A program made the translations under genes and the position numbers. A DNA stretch of 64,000 nucleotides, taken from NCBI GenBank assembly GCA_014650415.1, contig BMUX01000002.1, forward strand, positions 765,491-829,490, read 5' to 3'. Positions 25,491-33,742 of the stretch are shown here, in pieces. Below the pieces are notes generated by a model that did no database searches, was not told the origin of the DNA, and saw only the letters and a program-made list of their open reading frames with translations. Origin of the DNA: Streptomyces spiroverticillatus (GTDB lineage Bacteria > Actinomycetota > Actinomycetes > Streptomycetales > Streptomycetaceae). The first letter of the stretch is position 1. Every line of letters begins with the position of its first letter.

Positions 25491-27092
25491 TCAGCGCACC
25501 GCGAAGACCGGGACGGGGGCGGAGATGCGCTTGTCGCTGCTGTACCGGTTGGGTTCGTCCTCGTTGACGACGACCACGGAGGTGCCCTGCCCCTGGAGCA
25601 GCGTCGCCGACGACGGGTTCGGGGTCTGCGAGCCGAGGACCCCGAGCGGGGCGGCGAGCCTGCGCCCGTTGCGGAGGTCGTACGCGGCCAGGTAGGGCGT
25701 GTCGTCCCCCCGGGTCAGGACGCTGAGCCGCCCGTCGGTGCCGGGAAGCAGTGCCGTGACCGGCTCGGGCAGCCGCTTGAGCCACTGCCGCCCTCCGTCG
25801 GCCAGGGAGAACGCGCCGACCCAGCGCACCGAGGTCTCCCCCGGGGTGATCGCCCCCGCGATCAGCCGGTCGCCGACCACCCGGGCCTGCGCGGGCAGGC
25901 CGATGAGGCCCTCGGTCTCGGAGTTGGCGTTCGCGTTGCCGCTCGTGTGGCGGGAGACCTTCAGGACCGCGCGGGAGCGCCCCTTGTCGTCGTACGACAA
26001 GAAGGCGTCCACCCCGCGCGCGTCCATCTCCTTGATCCGCAGCACCGGCGGCGAGGCGGAGGCGAACCAGGCGGTCAGCGCACGCGACTCCACCGGCAGC
26101 GTGGTGCGCCAGAGCTGTTTGCCGCTGCCGGCGTCGAGGGCGATCAGCCGGGAGACGGAGGCGTCCGTGCTGTAGTCCTTGCGGCACTCCTCCATGAGCA
26201 GGACGCGGTCCGCGGAGGCGTCCAGCGCACCGGCCCTGCACAGCAGCCTGTCGCCGAGGGGGCGCGTCCAGGCCGGCTTGCCGGTGGCGGCGTCGAAGGC
26301 CCGCAGCCGCCCGGCCTCTAGGGCGACGGCGGTGCGGCCCGCCAGGGCGAAGGTGCCGGTCTTGTCGCCGGAACCGTACTTGTCGGAGCGGAGCTTCTGC
26401 TGCCAGCGGGTCCTGCCGGTGGCCAGGTCGACCAGCGTCAGCTCGTCGCACGGCTGGTCGAAGCGGGCGAGGCCGACGAGGGCGAGGTCACCGGCGGCCC
26501 GCTGTCCGGTGCCGCACACCGTCCGGCGCGGCGGCACCGGAGTGCGCCACTGGCGGCGGCCGTCGGCCAGGGAGTACGCGGTGAACGCGTCCGGGGTGAT
26601 CCGTACGAAGTTGCCGCCTGCCGGGAGCGTCCGGACGCTGCGTGAGCCGTAACTGGTGCCGCCGTTCGCCGGTCCGGTGCTCTCGTACGGAAGGGACCAG
26701 GCCACCGAACGGGCCTTGCCGGGCAGCGAGGCGGCCCAGGCGCCCGCGGGCCACAGGAACGCGGCGAGGCCCACCACCGCCAGCGGGAGGGCGATCCAGC
26801 CGCGCCTGCGGTGCGGGGAGGGCCCGGTGATCTTGCCGTCGCGGTCCTTGAGCGGCGGCGCGACGACGCCGATGAAGACCAGCACGGTGATCAGCAGCGC
26901 GATCGCGCCGAACACCGTGAAGGCATGGGCCCAGCCGTCGACGGAGGAGGAGCCGGGCAGACAGTTGTCGCCGGTGCAGGCGCCCTCGATCCGCTCCAGC
27001 CGGGAATCCTCGACGTGGAACCTGACCGCCGCCGCGACCAGGCCCCCCGACACCACGACGGCGGCACCGGCCACCACCTGTCCCACACGCAC
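25491..27092 (-). CDS. Membrane-anchored PQQ-type beta-propeller protein
   Basis: A 533-aa protein with three hydrophobic segments near the N-terminus (about 5-22, 57-78 and 100-122) followed by an exported domain. That domain has repeated PQQ_2/WD-like blades: FTAYSLADGRRQWRTPVP, LTLVDLATGRTRWQQKL, LRAFDAATGKPAWTRPL, LIALDAGSGKQLWRTTLP. Repeats of this kind build an eight-bladed propeller; without the quinoprotein catalytic residues the role is probably binding or assembly, as in BamB. The start is GTG 27092 and its leader contains an inverted repeat. No partner is encoded nearby. Confidence 0.82.
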   Translation of the reverse strand: MRVGQVVAGAAVVVSGGLVAAAVRFHVEDSRLERIEGACTGDNCLPGSSSVDGWAHAFTVFGAIALLITVLVFIGVVAPPLKDRDGKITGPSPHRRRGWIALPLAVVGLAAFLWPAGAWAASLPGKARSVAWSLPYESTGPANGGTSYGSRSVRTLPAGGNFVRITPDAFTAYSLADGRRQWRTPVPPRRTVCGTGQRAAGDLALVGLARFDQPCDELTLVDLATGRTRWQQKLRSDKYGSGDKTGTFALAGRTAVALEAGRLRAFDAATGKPAWTRPLGDRLLCRAGALDASADRVLLMEECRKDYSTDASVSRLIALDAGSGKQLWRTTLPVESRALTAWFASASPPVLRIKEMDARGVDAFLSYDDKGRSRAVLKVSRHTSGNANANSETEGLIGLPAQARVVGDRLIAGAITPGETSVRWVGAFSLADGGRQWLKRLPEPVTALLPGTDGRLSVLTRGDDTPYLAAYDLRNGRRLAAPLGVLGSQTPNPSSATLLQGQGTSVVVVNEDEPNRYSSDKRISAPVPVFAVR

Positions 27093-27101
27093 TTCGTACC
27101 C

Positions 27102-27131
27102 CCCACAGGTAAAAACTCGTTCAACTGTGGG
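27102..27131 (-). promoter_or_regulatory. Inverted repeat in the leader of the beta-propeller gene
   Basis: CCCACAG (27102-27108) pairs with CTGTGGG (27125-27131) around an AT-rich 16-nt loop. A TATAGAT-type -10 lies just upstream on the minus strand (near 27133-27140), so the repeat would be at or just after the transcription start. It may be an operator or a leader hairpin near the start codon. Confidence 0.45.
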
Positions 27132-27213
27132 CGGAATCTATACCGGTGCGGGCGCAAGTGATCACCCGGGACCGGAAGACGGAAGGGCGGGCAGGTCGGA
27201 CGGCTCGGTGGAG

Positions 27214-27708
27214 TCAGACGACTTGGTGGAGCCAGCGCACGGGCGCGCCTTCACCTGCGTACCGGAAGGGCTCCAGCTCGTCGTCCCAGGGCTTGCCGAG
27301 CAGCTTGGAGATCTCCGCCTCCAGGTCGCTCTCGCCGCGCACCGAGCGGGCGAGAGCGGCGCGCAGCCGGTCCTCGGGGATGAGGATGTCGCCGTGCATG
27401 CCGGTGACCGCGTGGAAGATGCCGAGCGCCGGGGTGGAGCTGTAGCGCTCGCCCTCGGCGGTGGGGCAGGGTTCGGCGGTCACCTCGAAGCGCAGCATGT
27501 CCCAGCCGCGCAGGGCAGAGGCCAGCTTGGAGGCCGTGCCCGCCTTGGCCTGCCAGGAGAACTCGGATCTCCAGGTACCGGGCGCGGCCGGCTGCCTGAT
27601 CCAGTCGAGTCCGACGCGCACACCGAGGACGGAACCCACCGCCCATTCGACGTGGGGACACATCGCGCGCGGCGCGGAGTGGACGTAGAGAACTCCACGT
27701 GTCGTCAC
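27214..27708 (-). CDS. DUF3145 family protein
   Basis: A 164-aa soluble protein of the actinobacterial DUF3145 family, recognised from TTRGVLYVHSAPRAMCPHVE and the WDDELEPFRYAGEGAPVRWL end. GTG 27708 follows a near-perfect ribosome site (AGGAGGT). The family is widespread in Actinobacteria, often close to fatty-acid synthesis genes as here, but has no established function. It lies 121 bp upstream of the beta-propeller gene on the same strand; that gap contains the latter's own promoter, so an operon is unlikely. Confidence 0.85.
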   Translation of the reverse strand: MTTRGVLYVHSAPRAMCPHVEWAVGSVLGVRVGLDWIRQPAAPGTWRSEFSWQAKAGTASKLASALRGWDMLRFEVTAEPCPTAEGERYSSTPALGIFHAVTGMHGDILIPEDRLRAALARSVRGESDLEAEISKLLGKPWDDELEPFRYAGEGAPVRWLHQVV

Positions 27709-28065
27709 CGGGACCTCCTGCTGTGTGGGTCGAGGTTCGCGAACACCTGCGGCCTCGTACTCCCTGCGCCCTGCGGTCGAGGTGACGCGCCTGGCCGGCT
27801 CCCGAGGTTGTCAACAGTAAACAGCATCGGGAGTGAATCTCCTGAAAAGGGACAGTATGTGACGTCATGTAATTTACCGGGGCCGATGGGGCGGGGCATG
27901 CCGCCGTCCGGCGCGGATCCGGTGGGGAAAAGCTACCGTGCGGCGCGCGCCGGGGTGTGACGTACTGTCGGTCCGGGGGCGGGGAGAATACCGGGTTTGT
28001 GGCAGGATTCCGGGCTTTTCCACCCCGGGTACACCGGACGGGTACGGCGCGGAGGGATCACGGAC
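27709..28065. other. 357-bp divergent intergenic region
   Basis: The gap lies between DUF3145 (minus) and the SGNH lipoprotein (plus). It is less GC-rich than its surroundings around 27810-27880, where promoter-like AT-rich stretches occur on both strands (for example GTTGTCAACAGTAAACAGCA). No conserved ORF, RNA gene or clear operator was found. Confidence 0.5.
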
Positions 28066-28977
28066 ATGCGGGAGAGCGGTACGAAGGGGCCTGCGCGGCG
28101 GCTGCGCGCCGGGGCCGCGGCGGCATCGGCCCTGGTCGCACTGGTCGCCGGATGCTCCGGCGGCGGAGCGGGCGCGGAGCCCGGCTCCCCCTCGCAGCGG
28201 GCCGCCGCGAAGCCCACCCCGAAACCCACCCCCACGTGGGACCGGTCGCCGTCCTCTCTCGTTGCCGTCGGCGATTCGATAACACGCGGGTTCGACGCGT
28301 GCGAGGTGCTGGCGGACTGCCCGGAGGCGTCCTGGGCGACCGGTACGAACGCGTCCGTGAACAGCCTGGCGCTTCGGCTGCTGGGCGCTTCCGGCGCGGC
28401 CGAGCGGAGCTGGAACCTGGCGGTGACCGGGTCGCGGATCTCCGACCTGCCCCGGCAGATGGAACGGGCGGCGGAGCACCGGCCGGAACTGGTCACCGTG
28501 ATGACCGGGGCCAACGACGCGTGCCGCAGCTCGGTCGGCCGGATGACACCGGTCGCGGACTTCCGCCGGTCGTTCGAGCGGGCGCTGAAGGCGCTCCGGG
28601 AGGAGCTGCCGAAGACGCAGGTGTACGTGTCGAGCGTGCCGGACCTGAAGCGGCTGTGGTCGCAGGGCCGGGGCAATCCGCTCGGCAAGCAGGTGTGGAA
28701 GCTGGGGATCTGCCCGTCGATGCTGGGCGACGCGGACGCGGTGGACGCGGGGGCGGTGGCGCGCAGGGATGCGGTGCGGGAGCGGGTGGTGGCGTACAAC
28801 TCCGCTCTGGAGGACGTGTGCGGGCGGGACGCGAAGTGCCGCTTCGACAAGGGGGCGGTCTTCAACTACGCGTTCACCGGGACCCAGCTGAGCCAGTGGG
28901 ACTGGTTCCACCCGAGCGTGGACGGGCAGGGGCGGTTGGCGGAGATCGCGTACCGGGGCGTGACGGCCCCCGGGTAG
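28066..28977 (+). CDS. SGNH/GDSL hydrolase lipoprotein
   Basis: A 303-aa exported lipoprotein. The signal peptide ends in a lipobox (LVALVAGC, Cys near residue 30). A Gly/Pro-rich linker precedes the SGNH fold. Block I is AVGDSITRG with the nucleophile Ser, block III is TGANDACR, and block V is DWFHPSVDG with the catalytic Asp-His. Members are extracellular esterases or lipases, including carbohydrate esterases. GGAGGG 9 nt before ATG 28066 decides the start over the in-frame ATG at 27997. It is convergent with the beta-glucosidase, so a joint role in polysaccharide use is possible but unproven. Confidence 0.9.
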   Translation: MRESGTKGPARRLRAGAAAASALVALVAGCSGGGAGAEPGSPSQRAAAKPTPKPTPTWDRSPSSLVAVGDSITRGFDACEVLADCPEASWATGTNASVNSLALRLLGASGAAERSWNLAVTGSRISDLPRQMERAAEHRPELVTVMTGANDACRSSVGRMTPVADFRRSFERALKALREELPKTQVYVSSVPDLKRLWSQGRGNPLGKQVWKLGICPSMLGDADAVDAGAVARRDAVRERVVAYNSALEDVCGRDAKCRFDKGAVFNYAFTGTQLSQWDWFHPSVDGQGRLAEIAYRGVTAPG

Positions 28978-29013
28978 GCCCCGGTCAGGGCCCCTGAAGT
29001 GGCGCCCGCGCGG

Positions 29014-29049
29014 CGCAGCCCCGCACCCCTGGTGGGGTGCGGGGCTGCG
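29014..29049. terminator. Bidirectional terminator hairpin
   Basis: A 16-bp perfect stem (CGCAGCCCCGCACCCC pairing with its complement) with a 4-nt TGGT loop, between the convergent SGNH and GH3 genes. Confidence 0.88.
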
Positions 29050-29078
29050 GGCCCGGTGAATCAGACCTTCCCGGTGGG

Positions 29079-31535
29079 TCAGACCTCCAGGGTCGCGCTC
29101 ACCCGGCGGTCGGCGATGGAGCGGCCGACCTGGAGTTCGTAGGAGCCCTCGATCAGCTTCCAGCCGTTGGCCGGCTCGTCCCAGATCTCGAAGGTGCGGC
29201 GCGGGAGGGCGAGGGTGACCTCGACCGTCTCGCCGGGCTCGGCCGTCACGCCGGCGAAGGCGGCCAGCCAGCGGGCCGGGCGCTCGACCGTGTCGGCGGC
29301 CGGGGCGACGTACGCCTGGACGACCTCGCGGCCGGGGCGGGTGCCCGTGTTGGTGAGGCGGACCGTGGCGGTGGTGCCGGACACCGTGACCGACTCGTAC
29401 GACCAGGTCGTGTAGCCGAGGCCGTGGCCGAAGGAGTAGGCGGGGGCGGTCCCGGCCTTCTCCCAGGCACGGTAGCCGATGAAGACGCCCTCGGTGTACG
29501 GGAGTTCGCCGTCGACCGGGGTCACCTGGGTGACGGGGACGTCGGAGAAGGAGACCGGCCAGGTGGTGGGGAGGCGGCCGCCCGGCTCCTGGGCGCCGAG
29601 GAGGACGTCGGCGAGGGCCGCGCCGCCCTCCTGGCCCGGGAACCAGGTGAGGAGGATCGCGGAGACCTCCTCGCGCCAGGGCATCTCGACCGGGGAGCCG
29701 GAGTTGACGATGACGACCGTGCGGGGGTTGACGGCTGCGACGGCGCGGACCAGGTCGTTCTGGCGGCCCGGGAGGGCGAGGTCGGTGCGGTCGAAGCCCT
29801 CGGACTCGACGCGGTCGGTGGTGGCGACCACCACGACGGCCGTGTCGGCGCCGCGGGCGGCCTCGACTGCCTCGGCGATCAGCTCGTCGGCGTCGCGCTG
29901 CGGCGAGAGGTGGGAGAGGGAGAACATCACGGCGGTCAGCGGGGAGCCGGTGTTCTTCTGGACGGTGTGGGTGAGGGAGACGGTGACCGGCCGGCCCTCG
30001 GTGAGGTGGGTGCGGCCGCGCTCCTCGGGGGCGCCGAAGAAGGACTCGAACGGGTCGGCGCCCTCGCGCGGGCCGTGGAAGTCGTCGTAGAAGGTCTCGC
30101 CGCCGACGGCCAGGGTGAACTGCCCGAGGCCGCGCGTGCCGAAGATGTGCTCGCCGGTCTCGCGCGGGGTGAAGGTGCCGGTGATCTCGATGGTGTGGAG
30201 GTTGTCGTAGGTGACGCCCTCGGGGAGGTCGTTGCCGATCCACTGAACCTGGCCGTTGGGGAGAGAGCCCTCGCCGACGGTCTCGCCGTTCTCGTCGCGG
30301 CAGATCGCGCGCAGCTCGAAGCCCTTGTCGGCGACCATGAGCTCGTCGCTCGGGTCGGCGCCGATGGAGTACGTGAGGGCCCCGGCCGGAAGCGCCTCGG
30401 TGAGGCCGTCGAGCGGGGAGACGATGCGCTCGGGGAAGACGGTGGCGGAGCCGCCGCCGAGGACGCGGGCGTCGCGGGCGGCGGCGCCGGAGAGGGCGAC
30501 CGTGCCGGAGGACGCGAGCGGGAGGACGTCGCCCTCGTTGCGTACGAGGACGATGGCGCGGTGGGCGACCTCGCGGGCGACGGCCTGGCCGTCGATCTCG
30601 GCGGGGAGCTCCGTGACGACCGCCGGGGCGCCGTCCAGGATGCCGACGCGGGCGGCGAGGCGCAGGACGTTGCGGACGGCCTCGTCGACGACGGACTCCT
30701 CGACCTCACCGGCGCGGACGGCACCGGCCAGGGCCTCGCCGTAGACGGTCTGCGGGCCGGGCATCGCCACGTCGAGGCCGCCCTCGATGTCGCCCTTGGT
30801 GGAGCGGGCGGCCATCCAGTCGGAGACGATCGCACCGTCGAAGCCCCACTCGCCGCGCAGCACCTCGTTCTGGAGGTAGCGGTGCTCGGACATGGTGGTG
30901 CCGTTGACCGAGTTGTAGGCGCACATGATGCCCCACGGGTGGGCGTTCTCGACGATCGCCTCGAAGGGGGCGAGGTAGAGCTCGCGCAGCGGGCGCGGGT
31001 CGATGAGGTTGTTGACGGTGAAGCGGTCGGTCTCCGCGTCGTTGCCGACGAAGTGCTTGACCGTGGTGCCGACGCCGCCGTCCTGGACGCCGTTGACGTA
31101 GCCGGAGCCGATCTCGCCGGTCAGGTACGGGTCCTCGGAGTAGCACTCGAAGTGGCGGCCGCCGAGCGGCGAGCGGTGCAGGTTGACCGTCGGGGCGAGG
31201 AGGACGTGCACGTCCTTGCGGCGGGCCTCCTGCGCGAGCAGACGGCCGGCGCGGCGGGCCAGCTCCGGGTCCCAGGTGGCGGCGAGCGCGGTCGGGGAGG
31301 GCAGCGCGATCGACGGGTCGTCGGCGGTCCAGCGCACGCCGCGGACGCCGATCGGGCCGTCGGAGAAGACCAGGGACTTCAGGCCGATCTCGGGGAGGGC
31401 CGGGATGGACCACATGTCCTGGCCGGCCAGGAGGCGGGCCTTGGCGTCGAGGTCGAGCTTGCCGAGTGCGGCACTGACGACGTCCTCGCGGAGCTGCTCG
31501 TCACGGGTGTTCTGGGTGGTGGGCTCGCCTGCCAC
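29079..31535 (-). CDS. Glycoside hydrolase family 3 beta-glucosidase with PA14 insert
   Basis: An 818-aa cytoplasmic (no signal peptide) GH3 enzyme releasing terminal beta-linked glucose from oligosaccharides or glycosides. The N-terminal barrel carries KHFVGND and the nucleophile Asp239 in GAIVSDWMA. The GH3 C-terminal domain is split by a PA14 module (about 395-540, FGTRGLGQFTLAVGGETFYD), which in related enzymes covers the active site and tunes chain-length use. A fibronectin III-like domain closes the protein (RLTNTGTRPGREVVQAYV). GTG 31535 follows GAGGAGGT. It is divergent from a TetR gene across 188 bp, which probably regulates it. Confidence 0.93.
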   Translation of the reverse strand: MAGEPTTQNTRDEQLREDVVSAALGKLDLDAKARLLAGQDMWSIPALPEIGLKSLVFSDGPIGVRGVRWTADDPSIALPSPTALAATWDPELARRAGRLLAQEARRKDVHVLLAPTVNLHRSPLGGRHFECYSEDPYLTGEIGSGYVNGVQDGGVGTTVKHFVGNDAETDRFTVNNLIDPRPLRELYLAPFEAIVENAHPWGIMCAYNSVNGTTMSEHRYLQNEVLRGEWGFDGAIVSDWMAARSTKGDIEGGLDVAMPGPQTVYGEALAGAVRAGEVEESVVDEAVRNVLRLAARVGILDGAPAVVTELPAEIDGQAVAREVAHRAIVLVRNEGDVLPLASSGTVALSGAAARDARVLGGGSATVFPERIVSPLDGLTEALPAGALTYSIGADPSDELMVADKGFELRAICRDENGETVGEGSLPNGQVQWIGNDLPEGVTYDNLHTIEITGTFTPRETGEHIFGTRGLGQFTLAVGGETFYDDFHGPREGADPFESFFGAPEERGRTHLTEGRPVTVSLTHTVQKNTGSPLTAVMFSLSHLSPQRDADELIAEAVEAARGADTAVVVVATTDRVESEGFDRTDLALPGRQNDLVRAVAAVNPRTVVIVNSGSPVEMPWREEVSAILLTWFPGQEGGAALADVLLGAQEPGGRLPTTWPVSFSDVPVTQVTPVDGELPYTEGVFIGYRAWEKAGTAPAYSFGHGLGYTTWSYESVTVSGTTATVRLTNTGTRPGREVVQAYVAPAADTVERPARWLAAFAGVTAEPGETVEVTLALPRRTFEIWDEPANGWKLIEGSYELQVGRSIADRRVSATLEV

Positions 31536-31723
31536 GGCCGTACCTCCTCATTGAGATCTGCTGTTGTCCCCATAGATACTCCGATTACCTGTAGGACGGT
31601 AGGGTTCGTTATCTTTTCGTGATATGCGGGCGCTTTCCTCGCCCGCCGAGGGCCGGTGAAGGCATGGCGTACCGTCCTGACCAGCAAGATCGCAGGGGAT
31701 GCACAGGGGAAGGACGTACGGGG

Positions 31724-32290
31724 ATGGCCAGGGCCAGGAGTGAGGAGAGGCGGGCGGAGATCCTCCGCGCCGCCCTCGAAGTGATCGCGGAGCGCGGCTA
31801 CCGGGGTGCGTCGCTGGCCTCCGTCGCCGAGCGCGTGGGGCTCACCCAGCAGGGCCTGCTGCACTACTTCCCGACCAAGGAGGCCCTGCTGGTGGCCGTC
31901 CTGGACGAGCGCGACCAGTGGGACACCGGCGGGGCGGGCCTGAGCACGGCGGCCTGGCGGATGGACCTGCTGGCCTCGCTGGTGGAGTACAACGCGATGC
32001 GGCCCGGCATCGTGCAGACCTTCTCCGCCCTCCTCGGGGAGTCCGTCACGGACGAGCACCCGGCGAAGGAGTTCTTCACCCAGCGGTACGCGCTGGTGCG
32101 CGAGGGCATGGCGGCGGCGCTGCGCATGGAGTACGGGGAGCGGCTGCCCGGCGGGCTGACACCGGAGCAGGCGGCTCCGCTCCTGGTGGCGGTGCTGGAC
32201 GGCTTGCAGTACCAATGGTTGCTGGACCCCGGGTCGGTGGACATGCCCGGGGCGTTCCGGGACTTCCTGACCCTGCTGCGGCCGGAGTAG
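31724..32290 (+). CDS. TetR-family regulator divergent from beta-glucosidase
   Basis: A 188-aa regulator with a standard TetR HTH: RRAEILRAALEVIAERGYRG, ASLASVAERVGLTQQGLLHY and FPTKEALLVAV (residues 10-55). The C-terminal domain is of the C_6 type. GGGGAAGGA precedes ATG 31724; the longer in-frame start at 31619 would run through the promoter region. It shares a 188-bp divergent promoter with the GH3 gene and is the natural candidate to control it, perhaps in answer to a glucoside. It may also affect the downstream peptidase-like genes on its own strand. Confidence 0.85.
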   Translation: MARARSEERRAEILRAALEVIAERGYRGASLASVAERVGLTQQGLLHYFPTKEALLVAVLDERDQWDTGGAGLSTAAWRMDLLASLVEYNAMRPGIVQTFSALLGESVTDEHPAKEFFTQRYALVREGMAAALRMEYGERLPGGLTPEQAAPLLVAVLDGLQYQWLLDPGSVDMPGAFRDFLTLLRPE

Positions 32291-32338
32291 GGGCGGGGCC
32301 CGGGAGCACTGCTCTCCCCGCGGAGGTCACCACCCGTC

Positions 32339-33655
32339 ATGCGCACCGGACTCGCCCGCACCTGTGCCCTGTTGACCGTCCCGCTGATCGCCCTGGCCGG
32401 CTGTGCCGAGCCTCCCGAGGAGGCCGCTCCCCCGGCCACGAAGGCGTCCCCGGCCGCCGCGTCCGCACCGCCGACCGCCCCCGTCCTGACCGCCTCCTCC
32501 CCGACGGTCGAGGAGCAGCGCCTGGACGGCAAGGTCCCGCAGGAGCTGCTGCGGCGCAGCGGTTTCGATGCGGTCGCGCCCGATTTCGTACGGGAACTGG
32601 GCGAGTCGGCGGGGTACGAGTCCGCCGAGCGTGCGGTCGTCCGGCACGGCACCGCGCTGTGGCGGCGGGCCGTGGACCGGGTGCAGGGCAGGGGTCTGCC
32701 GGGCGGCGACCTGGCCCGTGACGACGACCGCCCGCTGTACTGGGCGCGACTGGCGATGAGCCGTGAACTGCGCGCCTGGAAGCCGGACTTCACCCTGCCG
32801 CCCGACGACCGGGTGCGGCTCCTGGACCGGCTGGAGCGCACCTCGCGCAACCAGGAGGCGCAGCCGCCCGCCGTCCTGGACCGGGACCGGGTGGTGATGA
32901 CGGGCTTCGACCCCTTCACCCTGGACGACGAGATCCGCACCTCCAACCCCTCGGGCGCCGCCGCCCTCGCCCTCGACGGCACCGAGATCACCACCCCCGA
33001 CGGGCGCCGGGCGCGCATCGAGACGGTCCTCTTCCCGGTCCGCTGGGACGACTTCTCCGCCGGTACGGTCGAACGCGCCCTGCGCACCCGCCTGCCGAAG
33101 GCGACGCTCTTCGCGACGGTGAGCCAGGGCATGCCGGACGAGTTCGACGTGGAGCGCTACAACGGGGCCCGGCGCGGGGGTGCGCCGGACAACCTCAAGG
33201 TCAGCCGCCTGGGCCTGGCCCCGGTCGACGACCCGACCGCGCAGCCCCAGTGGACGACGACCTCGCTCCCGTACAAGACCCTGACGACGGTGAAGACCGG
33301 CCGCTTCCCGGTGCGGGACAACACGCACGTGGTGGAGGCCCCGGCGAAGGACGGCGGCGACCCGGTTCCGCGCAAGGACGGGCCGGTGCGGGACTCGCGG
33401 GCCTGGGCGGGCGGCGGCGGGGACTACCTGTCGAACGAGATCGCCTACCGGGCGACCCTGCTGCGCGACCGGCTGGGGCTTTCCGTCCCGGGCGGGCATC
33501 TGCACACGCCGGTCCTGGAGTTCGGCCCGAAGAACACGGCGGAGCTGACGGATCCGGTGTTCCTGAAGAACCGGGCGGACATCGTGAAGCAGGTGCGGGA
33601 GCTGTTGCGGACTGCGTTGGGGGCCGCCCCGGACACCTCGGGCTCGTCCGGCTGA
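32339..33655 (+). CDS. Exported pyroglutamyl-peptidase-I homologue (lipoprotein), Ser at nucleophile position
   Basis: A 438-aa lipoprotein (lipobox LIALAGC). An N-terminal region of about 170 residues of unknown fold, also found in the next gene, precedes a C15 peptidase-like domain. That domain has VMTGFDPF (equivalent to VTGFEPF of PGP-I), the Glu in FDVERYNGA, and the His in GGHLHTPVLEF (His389). The motif that normally reads AGxYVCN is GGGGDYLSNEIAY, so the nucleophile Cys is Ser365 (codon TCG at 33431). Classical PGP-I is a cytoplasmic cysteine peptidase of about 215 aa; this one is exported, twice as long and may be a serine variant or a non-peptidase. Confidence 0.78.
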   Translation: MRTGLARTCALLTVPLIALAGCAEPPEEAAPPATKASPAAASAPPTAPVLTASSPTVEEQRLDGKVPQELLRRSGFDAVAPDFVRELGESAGYESAERAVVRHGTALWRRAVDRVQGRGLPGGDLARDDDRPLYWARLAMSRELRAWKPDFTLPPDDRVRLLDRLERTSRNQEAQPPAVLDRDRVVMTGFDPFTLDDEIRTSNPSGAAALALDGTEITTPDGRRARIETVLFPVRWDDFSAGTVERALRTRLPKATLFATVSQGMPDEFDVERYNGARRGGAPDNLKVSRLGLAPVDDPTAQPQWTTTSLPYKTLTTVKTGRFPVRDNTHVVEAPAKDGGDPVPRKDGPVRDSRAWAGGGGDYLSNEIAYRATLLRDRLGLSVPGGHLHTPVLEFGPKNTAELTDPVFLKNRADIVKQVRELLRTALGAAPDTSGSSG

Positions 33656-33742
33656 CCCTCCTGTCTCAACTCCCCCTTTCGCAGCAGAGGTTGCACTCCG
33701 ATACTGGGCCTCGGCACGTCGAGCTCTACGGGAGGACGCGGG

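Noticed and set aside
29037..31622. 861-codon open frame antisense to the GH3 gene
   Set aside because: Low-complexity Gly/Val/Asp/Arg peptide with no domain; the complementary frame is a full GH3 enzyme with catalytic Asp.
31536..31723. Clear TetR operator between GH3 and its regulator
   Set aside because: Partial symmetry around CCTGTAGGACGGTAGG was seen, but the arms match over only three bases, too weak to annotate.
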